The position numbers and the translations under genes are program-made. The notes under the pieces were generated by a model that was given only the letters and a program-made list of their open reading frames with translations, was not told where the DNA came from and searched no databases. Below are positions 25,081 through 36,227 of a stretch of DNA of 46,856 nt, piece by piece (position 1 is the first letter of the stretch; each line of letters begins with the position of its first letter). The DNA comes from an uncultured Flavobacteriaceae bacterium (lineage in GTDB: Bacteria; Bacteroidota; Bacteroidia; Flavobacteriales; Flavobacteriaceae), in NCBI GenBank assembly GCA_905479835.1, contig CAJQNZ010000028.1, positions 1-46,856 of the forward strand, written 5' to 3'.

Positions 25081-25920
25081 CTTATTTCTATGATATTCAA
25101 TTAATCCATCAATAGGCCTTCTTACTATACTGCCTATCGTGACATCGTGCTTTTTAGCAATTTTATGAATAATATCTGAAGAAAAATAAGCGATAGATCC
25201 AACAAAATGTACTGGAACTGTTTTATGATTATCAAAAACTCGTATCTTATTTTTAAAGAAATCTTTAATTCCTTTTTGAATCACATAATTGAAATATTCA
25301 TTTCTTTCATTTCTGAATATGAATTCAGCAAAAGAAGCTAAATAAGCATTCGGATTCTCTTTCTTATACACATTCAACTTTATGGTATCCGGATCTAAAT
25401 TGAAGTCATTTGAAAATTTAACACGAAGATCTTCTGGCATTTTTTTATAATAGTAATCTCTTATTAATTTCTTACCAAAATAATTTCCGCTTGCCTCATC
25501 CATCAAGATATAACCTAAAGATGGAACTACATTCTCAACTGTATTTCCATCAAAAAAAGAACTATTGGAACCAGTTCCAAGGATACAAACTATCCCTGGA
25601 CTCGTTGTTGTAGCATATAATGCTGCATAAGTATCTTCTTTAACAGTAACATCAGCATTAGCAAAAAAAGATTTAAAAATTTCTTGAAGAATAAGTCTCG
25701 GTGTTTCAGTTCCACAGCCTGCTCCATAAAAAAACACTTTAGTAACATTGTTTTTACAATCTTCTAAATCTTTATTTTCTAAAATTCTTTCTAAAAGGAT
25801 GTTTTCTTTAAAAACTGCTGGATTGAGACCTAAAGTTCTTGTTTTAAGAATAATTTTACCAGCAGCATCTAGTAAAATCCAATCACACTTTGTTGAGCCA
25901 CCATCAGCAATTAAAATCAT
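25072..25920 (-). CDS. BadF/BadG-family kinase, probable N-acetylglucosamine kinase
   Basis: A 282-residue ASKHA-fold kinase. The phosphate-1 motif DGGSTKCDW is at residues 6-14, the phosphate-2 region is VCILGTGSNSSFF, and a late HFVGSIAYF segment is the adenosine motif. Flavobacterial members are usually annotated as N-acetylglucosamine kinase, which would phosphorylate amino-sugars from peptidoglycan or chitin turnover. Substrate is inferred, and glucosamine or other sugars are possible. It is downstream of gap (20 nt) on the same strand as gap and pfkA, so it may be cotranscribed with them. It overlaps murF tail to tail by 9 nt. Confidence 0.78.
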   Translation of the reverse strand: MILIADGGSTKCDWILLDAAGKIILKTRTLGLNPAVFKENILLERILENKDLEDCKNNVTKVFFYGAGCGTETPRLILQEIFKSFFANADVTVKEDTYAALYATTTSPGIVCILGTGSNSSFFDGNTVENVVPSLGYILMDEASGNYFGKKLIRDYYYKKMPEDLRVKFSNDFNLDPDTIKLNVYKKENPNAYLASFAEFIFRNERNEYFNYVIQKGIKDFFKNKIRVFDNHKTVPVHFVGSIAYFSSDIIHKIAKKHDVTIGSIVRRPIDGLIEYHRNKLK

Positions 25921-25939
25921 ATACTATACAATTAATAAA

Positions 25940-27951
<2,012 letters not shown>

Positions 27952-27967
27952 AATGTTTTTATTATCA

Positions 27968-27975
27968 CAAATTTA
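27968..27975 (-). promoter_or_regulatory. Bacteroidota -7 promoter box upstream of pfkA
   Basis: On the minus strand the octamer reads TAAATTTG (consensus TAnnTTTG), 16 nt before the pfkA ATG. No -33 TTG is evident. Confidence 0.45.
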
Positions 27976-28030
27976 ATTCTAAAATAAGAAGAATACTATT
28001 TTTTTACATTTTTTCAACGATAACGTTTTC

Positions 28031-28052
28031 GAGAAACTGAATGAAGTTTCTC
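28031..28052 (-). terminator. Possible terminator hairpin after the hydrolase gene
   Basis: An 8-bp perfect stem GAGAAACT / AGTTTCTC with a 6-nt loop lies between the end of the hydrolase gene and the pfkA promoter. The T-run on the minus strand is weak, so this could be another kind of structured element. Confidence 0.4.
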
Positions 28053-28105
28053 TTTACAATTCTTCACTTTTTAGTAAAACTTATTAATATAAAATTTAAA
28101 GGAAT

Positions 28106-28903
28106 TTAAGAGAATTCATTTTTTACCTTTTCTAAAAAAACTTCTAAGGCTTCCCAATAAGTTTCATTTCCTTTAGTAGATTTCCATAAAACTCTTGATC
28201 CATGAATACCCTTTACCAAAGGTTTAAAATGATATAAAAAACCATTTACAGTATTCATTTCCAATTTATCTACTTGAGGAATTTCTTTTTGAGATGAAGT
28301 TACAAAAACTGGTTTTGTATAATCCTTTACTTTTTTTGAAAGTTGAATGCCTTTTAAGTATTCTCCTGGACTGAAAGAAACTACAGCTTTCACTTTTAAA
28401 TTTTCTTTTCCTATTAATAATACAAGAGAAGCGGAATAGGAACTACCTACTAGAATAATAGGTTGATTTTCATTTTCGATAAACATAAAATCAATTGCTG
28501 CTTCTATATCCTGTTTAGCGTCTAAGTAACTTGTTGATAACCCTTCTTCTAAAGCTCTTTGAGCGGTTTCATTTTGAATATTATTGATGTTATTACCAGA
28601 ACGTTGATCTATTGCAACACAAGAATAACCCAATTTATTTAGTTGCAATGCAGTATCTTTATATTCTCCTCGACTATAACCTGCTTGATGACATAATAAA
28701 ATTGTTGGTTTTAATCCGTTAACTTCATAAATATCGGCAGATATAAGCAAACCATCCATAGAAGGAAAAGTTGTTTTCATCACAAAAATGTTCGGTTCTG
28801 ATTGACCTTCTTTTATTTCGGCTTCCTTAACAGGTTCTTTTACTTTTGTTTGACATGAAATTACTAACCCAATAAAAAACAAAAATAATATGATTTTATT
28901 CAT
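28106..28903 (-). CDS. Alpha/beta hydrolase, predicted lipoprotein
   Basis: A 265-residue serine hydrolase with an N-terminal lipobox (VISC, about Cys17). The nucleophile elbow is GSSYSA (Ser in the GxSxS form), preceded by an oxyanion-type LLCHQAGYSRGEY segment. The terminal HG (GIHGSRVLW) carries the probable catalytic His. It resembles dienelactone hydrolase-like or acyl-esterase lipoproteins. The substrate cannot be inferred. It begins 4 nt after the DUF6526-like gene, so the two are likely cotranscribed. Confidence 0.72.
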   Translation of the reverse strand: MNKIILFLFFIGLVISCQTKVKEPVKEAEIKEGQSEPNIFVMKTTFPSMDGLLISADIYEVNGLKPTILLCHQAGYSRGEYKDTALQLNKLGYSCVAIDQRSGNNINNIQNETAQRALEEGLSTSYLDAKQDIEAAIDFMFIENENQPIILVGSSYSASLVLLIGKENLKVKAVVSFSPGEYLKGIQLSKKVKDYTKPVFVTSSQKEIPQVDKLEMNTVNGFLYHFKPLVKGIHGSRVLWKSTKGNETYWEALEVFLEKVKNEFS

Positions 28904-28907
28904 TTTT

Positions 28908-29336
28908 TTAAACTCGATAATTATCTGGTTTCCAATTTTTAATTGACTTTTTTATATCTTTTTCTGACATATTTTCAGCAATTGCTTTTTTAGCTAGTTC
29001 AGGAAACTCTTGATCTGAAGCGAATCGCAGTCCTATTATTTGTCGTGTAGAAAGATCACTACTTAAAGGTTTTCCTGTCAACAAATAATGTCTGAAGTTT
29101 TCCTCAACTTTGATTGCTCTATCTTGTGCTTTTAAAGCAAAAGAGCGAGAATAGAAAGAAATCAATAATAAAATTATAGCAACTAAAATTAATAATGTTG
29201 CTGAATAAAAATTTTCATGCCCTGATTTTATAGCATTTACAATTCCTCCGACTAACATTGCCATTATTAAAGCAAACATTGCATAGTGAAATCCCGGAAC
29301 CATTCTAGCATGATTTTTATAATTTTGTGTTTCCAT
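28908..29336 (-). CDS. DUF6526-like small membrane protein
   Basis: A 142-residue protein with two membrane helices (about residues 16-37 and 43-63). It begins with a QNYKNHARMVPGFHY segment, the conserved start of the DUF6526 family as I recall it. The rest is a charged helical cytoplasmic tail. No function is known for the family. It shares a likely transcript with the downstream hydrolase (4-nt gap). Length fits the family. Confidence 0.6.
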   Translation of the reverse strand: METQNYKNHARMVPGFHYAMFALIMAMLVGGIVNAIKSGHENFYSATLLILVAIILLLISFYSRSFALKAQDRAIKVEENFRHYLLTGKPLSSDLSTRQIIGLRFASDQEFPELAKKAIAENMSEKDIKKSIKNWKPDNYRV

Positions 29337-29488
29337 ATAAATAAAGTTTTAATTGTGAAATGTAAATATACTATTAAATATAAACTAAATAGTTTAGATA
29401 AGACTAAGCACTCTTTTAAAAAAAATATTTTTTATAACTAATATCTATATTCAACAATAACAAAATACTAATTTCTGAAATAAAAAAA

Positions 29489-29510
29489 CCCATCTAATTG
29501 CTTAGATGGG
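29489..29510 (-). terminator. Terminator-like hairpin without an obvious gene
   Basis: A perfect 9-bp stem CCCATCTAA / TTAGATGGG has a TTGC loop. On the minus strand a run of seven T follows, giving a canonical intrinsic terminator for a minus-strand transcript. The only minus-strand gene upstream ends 530 nt away, so it may terminate an unannotated small RNA. Confidence 0.55.
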
Positions 29511-29778
29511 AAAATTGCTATGAAAAAGATGTAGATAATTAAATCTACTCGACTAAAGTACGAATAATAAATACACCAAACTAAAAAAATGCAATTTCAC
29601 AAAAGATTTTAAATTAAAAAATCTGCTCTAATGGATATATTTAATTATTACTTTTTTACTTTTTTTTAAAATAATAAGGATATTTTTTGTTTATAACATC
29701 TATTTAACTTAATTTCAGCACTTTAAAAAGCTCTGAAAAAATAATATGAATTAAGTTAAAAAAATTCTTTTATTTATT

Positions 29779-29928
29779 ATGGAAACCAACGTGAAAATTA
29801 AAGTTAAAACTTCAAAAGAAGTTTTAATATTTGCAAAAAAAAACTACGAAACATATAAAAATCATTTTATATCTAGGAATTTACAACCAATGTCTTTTGA
29901 TAAGTTCGTTGAAAATTACAAAATATAA
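29779..29928 (+). CDS. Possible small protein of 49 residues
   Basis: A short ATG-initiated frame encoding a basic, helical-looking peptide (starts METNVKIKVKTSKEV, ends KFVENYKI). It has regular Lys/Glu/Asn composition and no low-complexity run. There is no strong ribosome-binding site, which is normal in Bacteroidota. I know no family for it. A chance frame in AT-rich DNA is a real alternative. Confidence 0.35.
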   Translation: METNVKIKVKTSKEVLIFAKKNYETYKNHFISRNLQPMSFDKFVENYKI

Positions 29929-30040
29929 ATTTGTATTAACTTATCAATCCTAAAGTTAAGTAGAATTAACTTGAAGTTTTATCATTAAAAAAAGCCATTT
30001 CTAAAAGTTATAAATCTATTTTAGGATGACTTATAATTAC

Positions 30041-30895
30041 TTACTTTAGTAACAGTTCTATATTTGATTCTATTTCATTTACTTCACCTATCATAACATC
30101 TATAGATTCAGAAACATATTCTGTATAGGTTAAATCTTCATTAATTTTAACCACATAATTACCAGCGCCAAGTCCTTGAATTGTAAAATCACCAAATTCA
30201 TTTGTAAAAGTACTTCCTAGTGATGTCGTTAATTCATCTTCATCGAAGAATAATACCGAAATATTTTCTAATGGAGTAGCAACAAGATCTTCAGAAGTTA
30301 ACTTTCCTATTACTTTCCCTTTTATTGACCCTGAATTGACTAGTGTGTTTACTCTGATTACAGGTTTTAAATTATACATCCCCGAACCTCCTGCCTCAAT
30401 AACAGATTTCTGAACATCCCAATCCAATATAAAGGTATATGAAAACCCAGAAACTAAAACTTCATTTAATTTCAACTTAAGACCTGACTGTTGTGCACTA
30501 GGCGTTTTTAATTCTATAGGAACTCCTGGCTCTTTATCTCCTTGATCAATGACTAAACTGTTTTCTTCATTTCCAAGAACCAATCTAATTTGTTTTAACA
30601 TTCCAGAATTAATAATTTCATCTGTCAATAGCAAATCATTATCAGCAACTAATTCAGTCAGATCAACTATTACAGGCTCAAAACTTTCAAAACTCCTCCA
30701 ACCCTCTTCATCTTCAGAACTATTATATTGAACATCAATAATATTTACATTTACCTCTAAGTAATCTCCTGGTGCATCAATCAACTTTAATTGCACTCTT
30801 GCAGTGTTTTCTGTTCCATTATCATCATTACAACTTTGAAAACATAAAGTTGCAATTATTAACATTACTAAAAAACTTATTTTTCTTAAAATCAT
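30041..30895 (-). CDS. DUF4382 domain lipoprotein with a carboxypeptidase-regulatory-like C-terminus
   Basis: A 284-residue predicted lipoprotein (lipobox FQSC, about Cys22, followed by an acidic DDN stretch). The DUF4382 domain spans about residues 30-185, with VQLKLIDAPGDYLEVNVNI near its start and the FILDWDV segment near its end. The last ~90 residues (GSIKGKVIGKLT through GDFTIQGLGAGNYVVKI) form a carboxypeptidase-regulatory-like / CarboxypepD_reg beta-sandwich. The role is unknown. Such proteins are probably periplasmic or surface-anchored. It stands alone, with long non-coding regions on both sides. Confidence 0.8.
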   Translation of the reverse strand: MILRKISFLVMLIIATLCFQSCNDDNGTENTARVQLKLIDAPGDYLEVNVNIIDVQYNSSEDEEGWRSFESFEPVIVDLTELVADNDLLLTDEIINSGMLKQIRLVLGNEENSLVIDQGDKEPGVPIELKTPSAQQSGLKLKLNEVLVSGFSYTFILDWDVQKSVIEAGGSGMYNLKPVIRVNTLVNSGSIKGKVIGKLTSEDLVATPLENISVLFFDEDELTTSLGSTFTNEFGDFTIQGLGAGNYVVKINEDLTYTEYVSESIDVMIGEVNEIESNIELLLK

Positions 30896-31249
30896 CTTTT
30901 TTATTTTTTTTTAATGTGGAAAGTAACCAATTGTGATATTATATCTAATGATCATTATATATAACTAAAAAACCTATTAATTATTGTAAAATTAATTCTA
31001 ATGAAAAAATCATCAGGTTTTTAATTGATTTGGGCGTTGAAAAATTAATATATGCTCACTATTTCTCCTCTTATTGAAAGAAGCAATGTCTCACAATTTT
31101 GGCGAATCCTATTTTTTATTTATTTCCTTACCCAAATAAATTTGTAACGGCCTTAAACAAAAAAAGTCCTGCATTTCTGAAATATCCATTTTTCAATATT
31201 TCTGAAAATAAAAATTCCGATGAAAAATTCATCGGAATTATGATTGATG
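30896..31249. other. Non-coding stretch between the DUF4382 gene and tRNA-Val
   Basis: No gene was found. The half next to the tRNA contains the tRNA terminator (31213-31239). The half next to the lipoprotein gene presumably holds its promoter, but I see no clear box. Confidence 0.55.
31213..31239 (-). terminator. Terminator after tRNA-Val
   Basis: An 11-bp perfect stem AATTCCGATGA / TCATCGGAATT with a 5-nt loop is followed on the minus strand by TTTTTATTTT, 11 nt beyond the tRNA 3' end. Confidence 0.8.
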
Positions 31250-31324
31250 TGGGCAATGAGGGATTCGAACCCCCGACCCCCTCGGTGTAAACGAGGTGCT
31301 CTGAACCAACTGAGCTAATTGCCC
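31250..31324 (-). tRNA. tRNA-Val (anticodon TAC)
   Basis: On the minus strand the sequence gives a full cloverleaf. The acceptor stem is GGGCAAT / ATTGCCC and the D-arm GCTC / GAGC. The anticodon stem CCTCG / CGAGG has loop TTTACAC (anticodon TAC), and the T-arm has GGTTCGAATCC-type sequence. The CCA end is not encoded. Confidence 0.96.
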
Positions 31325-31383
31325 TAAGCGGATGCAAATATAACTGAGTTTTTGATTATTACAAATTTTTTAATGAAAAATAA

Positions 31384-32601
31384 TTAAACTATTTCTGCCA
31401 CAACAAATGTACTTCCTCCTATAAAAATTATATCATCATCTAACGCATTTCTACTAGCAACTTCAAATGCTTTACTTACAGAAGAATACACATCTCCTTT
31501 CAATTTAAAACCCAAACATATATTCATTAAATCCTCAGCATCCAGTCCTCTTGGAATATTTGGGCGGCAAAAATAATAAGTAGCATTCTCAGGAAATAAT
31601 GGTAGAATTTCTTCTAAATCCTTATCATTAACAACCCCTAAAACGATATGCAAGTTCTTGTATTCTAAGTTTTGTAATTGATTCATAACATAAAATAAAC
31701 CTTCTCTATTATGTGCAGTATCACAAATTGTTAATGGAGAGTCGCTTAACACTTGCCATCGACCTAACAAACCTGTATTGCGAACTACATTTAACAAGCC
31801 ATTTATAATTTGGTTTTCTGAAATTGAAAAGTTTAAATTTTGCAATACATGAATCGTTTGAACTGCTGTTCTAGTATTTCTAGACTGATAAATCCCCTTT
31901 AAATCAGATGCATATTCATCTGTAATATTTTGTTCTGCCAAAAATAAATCAGAATACGTTTCAATTGCCTTCTTATAAAAAACAGAATGAACTTCTTTTT
32001 GATACTCGCCTATAACAACTGGAGTATGCTTTTTTATAATTCCTGCTTTTTCAAACGCTATTTCAGGCAATGTATGCCCTAGCATCTGTGTATGATCAAG
32101 TCCTATATTGGTAATTACCGAAATAAGTGGTGTAATAATATTCGTTGAATCAAGCCTTCCCCCTAACCCTACCTCTACAATAGCAATATCAACCTTATGC
32201 TTGGCGAAACTTTCAAATGCAAGACCGACTGTCATTTCAAAAAAAGACAATTTGTTTTTGTCAAAAAAAGAGGCATTTGAAGAAATAAAATCAACAACCT
32301 CATCTTCTGAAATTGGCTGACCATTTATCTTAATTCGTTCTCTAAAATCTTTTAAATGTGGCGAAGTATACAACCCAACTTTATAACCAGCCTCTTGTAA
32401 TATAGAGGCAAGCATATGACTTGTAGATCCTTTTCCATTGGTTCCTGCAACATGTATAGATTTAAATTTTCTCTCAGGAAAATTAAGATGTTCTGAAAAC
32501 GCCAAACTATTAGTAAGGTCTTTTTTAAACGCTGTTTTACCATGATTTTGATACATAGGTAATTGCGAAAACATCCAATCTAAAGTTTCTTGATAATTCA
32601 T
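31384..32601 (-). CDS. folC: Bifunctional folylpolyglutamate synthase / dihydrofolate synthase
   Basis: A 405-residue Mur-ligase-fold enzyme that adds glutamate to dihydropteroate and to folates in the cytoplasm. It has the P-loop VAGTNGKGSTSH (about residues 49-60), followed by YTSPHLKDFRERI, VEVGLGGRLDSTN and CDTAHNREG in the C-terminal domain. Length is typical. It is downstream of the TonB-family gene on the same strand with a 90-nt gap, so it may be the last gene of the exbB-exbD-tonB unit or have its own promoter. Confidence 0.94.
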   Translation of the reverse strand: MNYQETLDWMFSQLPMYQNHGKTAFKKDLTNSLAFSEHLNFPERKFKSIHVAGTNGKGSTSHMLASILQEAGYKVGLYTSPHLKDFRERIKINGQPISEDEVVDFISSNASFFDKNKLSFFEMTVGLAFESFAKHKVDIAIVEVGLGGRLDSTNIITPLISVITNIGLDHTQMLGHTLPEIAFEKAGIIKKHTPVVIGEYQKEVHSVFYKKAIETYSDLFLAEQNITDEYASDLKGIYQSRNTRTAVQTIHVLQNLNFSISENQIINGLLNVVRNTGLLGRWQVLSDSPLTICDTAHNREGLFYVMNQLQNLEYKNLHIVLGVVNDKDLEEILPLFPENATYYFCRPNIPRGLDAEDLMNICLGFKLKGDVYSSVSKAFEVASRNALDDDIIFIGGSTFVVAEIV

Positions 32602-32691
32602 TTTTAATTAATAATGAAATAATTTGTTAATGATATAATACAAAAATAGGTTCTTTATTCTACCATTAAAGTATTCTTTCATTGAACCATT

Positions 32692-33564
32692 CTAGTTGGA
32701 CAGAGAAAAACGATATTTAATAATTCCTGTTTGTGTACTTCCTGCATTTGAATCTTGCTGCCAAGTTGTTTTTAAAGCGGCTTCTTTGGCTCGGCTTAAT
32801 AAACATGTTGCTGTATTGGTTGAACCTTTAATTCCTGCATTTGCACGAATAACTTTACCGCTTCGATCAACCTGAATTGCAACGATGACAAGGCCTTCTT
32901 CTTCACAATCATAGGTTGGTTTTGGTTTGTTTAATGGTTTTCTATTTCCTAGTTGATAATCTCCGTTTCCACCAGATCCTCCATTACCATAATATCCATC
33001 AGCATTTGGATCACCGTTCTCATTTCCTTTATCTCCTCCTATCTTGTCATCGCCCTGACCTCCTGTTGCTGTTCCTTCTGAATTTTTAATTCCCCCCATC
33101 ATTTCGTCCAACTTCCTTTTTTTCTCTTCTTGTTCTTTTTTAATGCGTTCCGCTTCAGCCTGTGCTTTTCTTTCTGCTTCGGCTATGGCTTTCGCTTTTT
33201 TATCAGTTTCAGCTTTTGCTTTGAGACTTTCGGCTTCAGCCTTCTTAATTTTTATAGATTCTTCGGACTCATTTGTCATAACATCTTCGGCAGGAGCATC
33301 TTCTGAAGCAACCTCCTCAACTGTTTCTTCTACAACTTCTTTTTGTTCTGTAACTTCTGGTTGAATCTGAGTTTTAACAGGCTCAGTAGGTTGAATATTT
33401 CCACTTCCCATTTCAGATGTCCCAAAATTTACTGCAATTCCAGATTCTATTGGAGGATCTAGATATTTCATTCCTAAGAATAGTATCGCTAAGAGCAACA
33501 ACAACATTATGATTGTAGTTACTGTAGCCGACTTTCTCTTATGTATGGTATCAAGTAGTTTCAT
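32692..33564 (-). CDS. TonB/TolA-like energy transducer
   Basis: A 290-residue inner-membrane protein with one N-terminal helix (about residues 15-33). A long Glu/Ala/Lys-rich linker follows (about residues 65-155), probably helical and TolA-like, then a Gly/Asn-rich spacer. The C-terminal domain is TonB/TolA-like (about residues 210-290), with LVIVAIQVDRSGKVIRANAG. It would carry proton-motive energy from the ExbB/ExbD motor to outer-membrane partners. It directly abuts exbD with no gap. The helical linker makes a TolA-like role as plausible as a TonB role. Confidence 0.82.
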   Translation of the reverse strand: MKLLDTIHKRKSATVTTIIMLLLLLAILFLGMKYLDPPIESGIAVNFGTSEMGSGNIQPTEPVKTQIQPEVTEQKEVVEETVEEVASEDAPAEDVMTNESEESIKIKKAEAESLKAKAETDKKAKAIAEAERKAQAEAERIKKEQEEKKRKLDEMMGGIKNSEGTATGGQGDDKIGGDKGNENGDPNADGYYGNGGSGGNGDYQLGNRKPLNKPKPTYDCEEEGLVIVAIQVDRSGKVIRANAGIKGSTNTATCLLSRAKEAALKTTWQQDSNAGSTQTGIIKYRFSLSN

Positions 33565-33951
33565 TTATTTAGGTCTTACTGCCAATATCACTTTAAATCT
33601 ATTTCTATTGGCAATATCCATTACTGCAACTGCTTTTTCTATTGGCACACCTTCTTCTGCACGTAAAAGTACCGTTGGATTTTCATTATTGGAAAGTAAT
33701 GTTATCAATTCTCTTTCAACATTGGAAAGAGGTACAAGTTTATTATTTACATAAAATGTAGCGTCCTTTTTAATACTTATAGATACATTCTGAGTATTGG
33801 TAGATTTTCCTTTTGCTTTTGGCAGAATCATATCCAATGCATTGGGAGCATTAGAAGTCAACATAAAAAATATCAATAACAAGAAAACAATATCTGTCAT
33901 TGAACTCATACTGAATTCCGGACTCACTTTATTTCTTCCTTTGAACTTCAT
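33565..33951 (-). CDS. ExbD/TolR-family biopolymer transport protein
   Basis: A 128-residue protein with a single membrane helix (about residues 19-38). The helix carries the essential proton-conducting aspartate (Asp20 in MSSMTDIVFLLLIFF). A periplasmic domain of normal length follows, ending in FKVILAVRPK. It forms the stator with the ExbB/TolQ protein encoded upstream and works with the adjacent TonB-like protein. The gap to exbB is 91 nt and holds an imperfect inverted repeat rich in AAAGATT. Confidence 0.9.
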   Translation of the reverse strand: MKFKGRNKVSPEFSMSSMTDIVFLLLIFFMLTSNAPNALDMILPKAKGKSTNTQNVSISIKKDATFYVNNKLVPLSNVERELITLLSNNENPTVLLRAEEGVPIEKAVAVMDIANRNRFKVILAVRPK

Positions 33952-34042
33952 ATCTTATTTAAAAATTGAAAGATTCAAAAATTAAAAGATTTTTAAAACT
34001 GATTTTATTCAATCATTCAATCTTTTAACCCTTTAATCGGTT

Positions 34043-34723
34043 TTATACTGGTTCGTTTAATAAATCTAAAAACTCTACAGCCTTCGCTTCCATTTGATGG
34101 ACAACTTTATTGGTTTTCACAACTACATGATTGTAGGCCATGTAAGCAATAATTCCAACTATTAATCCTGCTACTGTAGTTGTCATTGCTGTATAAATTC
34201 CTGCTGCTAGCGACCCCATTTCTGCCTGACCTCCGCTACTCGCCATTTCATGAAACGCCAATATCATTCCGATCACAGTTCCCAAAAATCCTATCATTGG
34301 TGCGGCTCCAGCAATTGTAGCAAGAATACTCACGTTTTTCTCAAGTTTATACACTTCTAGTGTTCCCGCACTTTCAATGGCTGTATTAATATCTTCAAGA
34401 GGTTTACCGATTCTTGATATTCCTTTCTCAATCAATCTTGCTTCTGGAGAATTGGTCTGAGCACATAAAACTTTAGCAGCCTCTAATTTTCCACTGGAAA
34501 CTTGATCTTTTATCTGATTCATAAAATTATCATCCGTTTTTGAAACGGCATTAATGGCAAAAATTCGTTCAAAATAAATATAAAGTGCCACAACGAGCAT
34601 GAGCAATAAAATCCCAATAATTAATTGACCTCCTATTCCTCCATCCATTATCAAATTATAAATAGAAAGTGTTTTCTCTTCCGACAAAACTTCTTCTAGA
34701 ACTTCTTGCGTTTCTTGTTGCAT
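34043..34723 (-). CDS. MotA/TolQ/ExbB-family proton channel protein
   Basis: A 226-residue inner-membrane protein with three helices, at about residues 30-52, 125-150 and 170-192. The family signature AGAAPMIGFLGTVIGMILAF is in the second helix and TTVAGLIVGIIAYMAYN in the third. It is the first gene of the exbB-exbD-tonB motor unit, which harvests the proton gradient to power outer-membrane transport or envelope integrity. Intact and of usual length. Confidence 0.92.
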   Translation of the reverse strand: MQQETQEVLEEVLSEEKTLSIYNLIMDGGIGGQLIIGILLLMLVVALYIYFERIFAINAVSKTDDNFMNQIKDQVSSGKLEAAKVLCAQTNSPEARLIEKGISRIGKPLEDINTAIESAGTLEVYKLEKNVSILATIAGAAPMIGFLGTVIGMILAFHEMASSGGQAEMGSLAAGIYTAMTTTVAGLIVGIIAYMAYNHVVVKTNKVVHQMEAKAVEFLDLLNEPV

Positions 34724-34801
34724 GATATCTATTATTTTTTAATTTACTTTTATTTAACGAAATATATATTTGAAAATTGCGATGAGAGGATTTATAAAAA
34801 A

Positions 34802-34820
34802 ACCCGAGAATTTCTCGGGT
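34802..34820 (-). terminator. Rho-independent terminator after nhaD
   Basis: An 8-bp stem ACCCGAGA / TCTCGGGT with a 3-nt loop is followed on the minus strand by seven T, 13 nt beyond the nhaD stop. Confidence 0.85.
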
Positions 34821-34832
34821 CAAATTTAATTA

Positions 34833-36215
34833 TTAAACTATTGCTCTCATACCTATAAAGGCTATTGAACCTATAATAAAACCAACGGCTGCTAGCCAAG
34901 CAATATTTTTAAAGTACCAGAAAAAATCAATCTTCTCCATTCCCATTGCAACAACTCCTGCTGCAGAACCGATTATCAACATAGACCCTCCTGTTCCTGC
35001 TGAAAAGGCTACAAAATGCCATAAAGGACTATCAATAGGTTCTTGAAACATACCCATACTTGCTGCTACTAAAGGCACATTATCAACTACTGCTGAACCT
35101 ATTCCTAGAAGCATTACAACTACATCAGTATTTGGAATGATTTCTCTTAAGGATTCTGCTCCTAAAAACAACAATCCTAGAGATTCCAAAGCTGCAACTG
35201 CCATTAATATTCCAAAAAAGAATAAAACACTAGGCATTTCTATTTTCGCTAATGAACTATGAACTGGACTATGATGTCCATGAGAATCATCTCCTTCACC
35301 ATCAATAACATTAGAGATACTAAATTGCGACCTACTATATATTTCAGCAAATATACCTACTACCGATAATGATAACATCATCCCTACATATGGAGGTAAA
35401 TGTGTAATCACTTTGAAAAAAGGGACAAAAACAATTGCTCCCAACCCTAAGTATAACATCGTAGAACCATGTTTACTCTTTGAACCTTCATTATCTTCTA
35501 CAAGATCAATATCTCCTTGAAAAGGCTTTAAATAAGTTGCTATTAATGTAGGAACAATCATACACAATAAAGAAGGAATAATAAGATATTTAACTAGCAT
35601 TCCTGCTGAGACTTTTTTACCGATCCATAACATTGTAGTTGTTACATCTCCAATCGGAGACCAAGCACCACCAGCATTTGCCGCAATGATTATTAAACCT
35701 GCAAACCAAAGCCTTGTCGTTTTATCTTTAATAATTTTCTGAAGAATCGTAATCAATACAATTGTTGCTGTTAAATTATCAATAATTGCTGATAATATAA
35801 ACGCAAGAATAGCAAATATCCATAATAATTTTTTCTTGCTTCTGTACTTTATAAAATTCTTAAATGTAGAAAATCCATCGAAGTAATCTATAATTTCAAC
35901 AATAGTCATCGCTCCTAATAAGAAAAATAAAATTTCTGCTGTCTTACCCAAATGATGCAATAATGTTTCTTCTAATAAATGCCTCCTATGTTCTCCGTCC
36001 ATCAGAGCAAAATTTTCAGATCCATTAGTTCCATCGACTAATTGATGAGCTCCTGAATCAAACCAATTCGGAAAACCTTCAATTCCAAAGGCAACCAATG
36101 CCCATAATATCCCCATCATCGCCAATGCAGGAATAAGTTTATCTAGTTTCAAATTATGCTCTAAAGTAATTGCTAAATATCCTAAAGCGAATATTAAAAT
36201 AATTAATGTTTCCAT
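34833..36215 (-). CDS. nhaD: NhaD-type sodium:proton antiporter
   Basis: A 460-residue, ~12-helix ion-transporter-superfamily protein. Conserved segments include AIIDNLTATIV, NAGGAWSPIGDVTTTMLW and SAVVDNVPLVAASMGM, which are hallmarks of NhaD. It exports Na+ or Li+ in exchange for protons and supports growth in salty or alkaline conditions, in keeping with a marine lifestyle. A His-rich cytoplasmic-loop patch (DSHGHHSPVHSS, about residue 310) is present. It follows the amino-acid dehydrogenase gene by 12 nt and ends at a strong terminator, so the two genes are probably cotranscribed. Confidence 0.93.
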   Translation of the reverse strand: METLIILIFALGYLAITLEHNLKLDKLIPALAMMGILWALVAFGIEGFPNWFDSGAHQLVDGTNGSENFALMDGEHRRHLLEETLLHHLGKTAEILFFLLGAMTIVEIIDYFDGFSTFKNFIKYRSKKKLLWIFAILAFILSAIIDNLTATIVLITILQKIIKDKTTRLWFAGLIIIAANAGGAWSPIGDVTTTMLWIGKKVSAGMLVKYLIIPSLLCMIVPTLIATYLKPFQGDIDLVEDNEGSKSKHGSTMLYLGLGAIVFVPFFKVITHLPPYVGMMLSLSVVGIFAEIYSRSQFSISNVIDGEGDDSHGHHSPVHSSLAKIEMPSVLFFFGILMAVAALESLGLLFLGAESLREIIPNTDVVVMLLGIGSAVVDNVPLVAASMGMFQEPIDSPLWHFVAFSAGTGGSMLIIGSAAGVVAMGMEKIDFFWYFKNIAWLAAVGFIIGSIAFIGMRAIV

Positions 36216-36227
36216 ATATAGTTAAGT

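Larger units (their letters stand above)
29337..30040. other. Mostly non-coding, AT-rich stretch
   Basis: About 700 nt without a recognised gene. It contains a terminator-like hairpin (29489-29510), a second small dyad GTAGAT/ATCTAC at about 29531-29548, one plausible small open frame (29779-29928) and a weak dyad at 29953-29972. The remainder shows nothing beyond AT-rich sequence. Confidence 0.6.
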
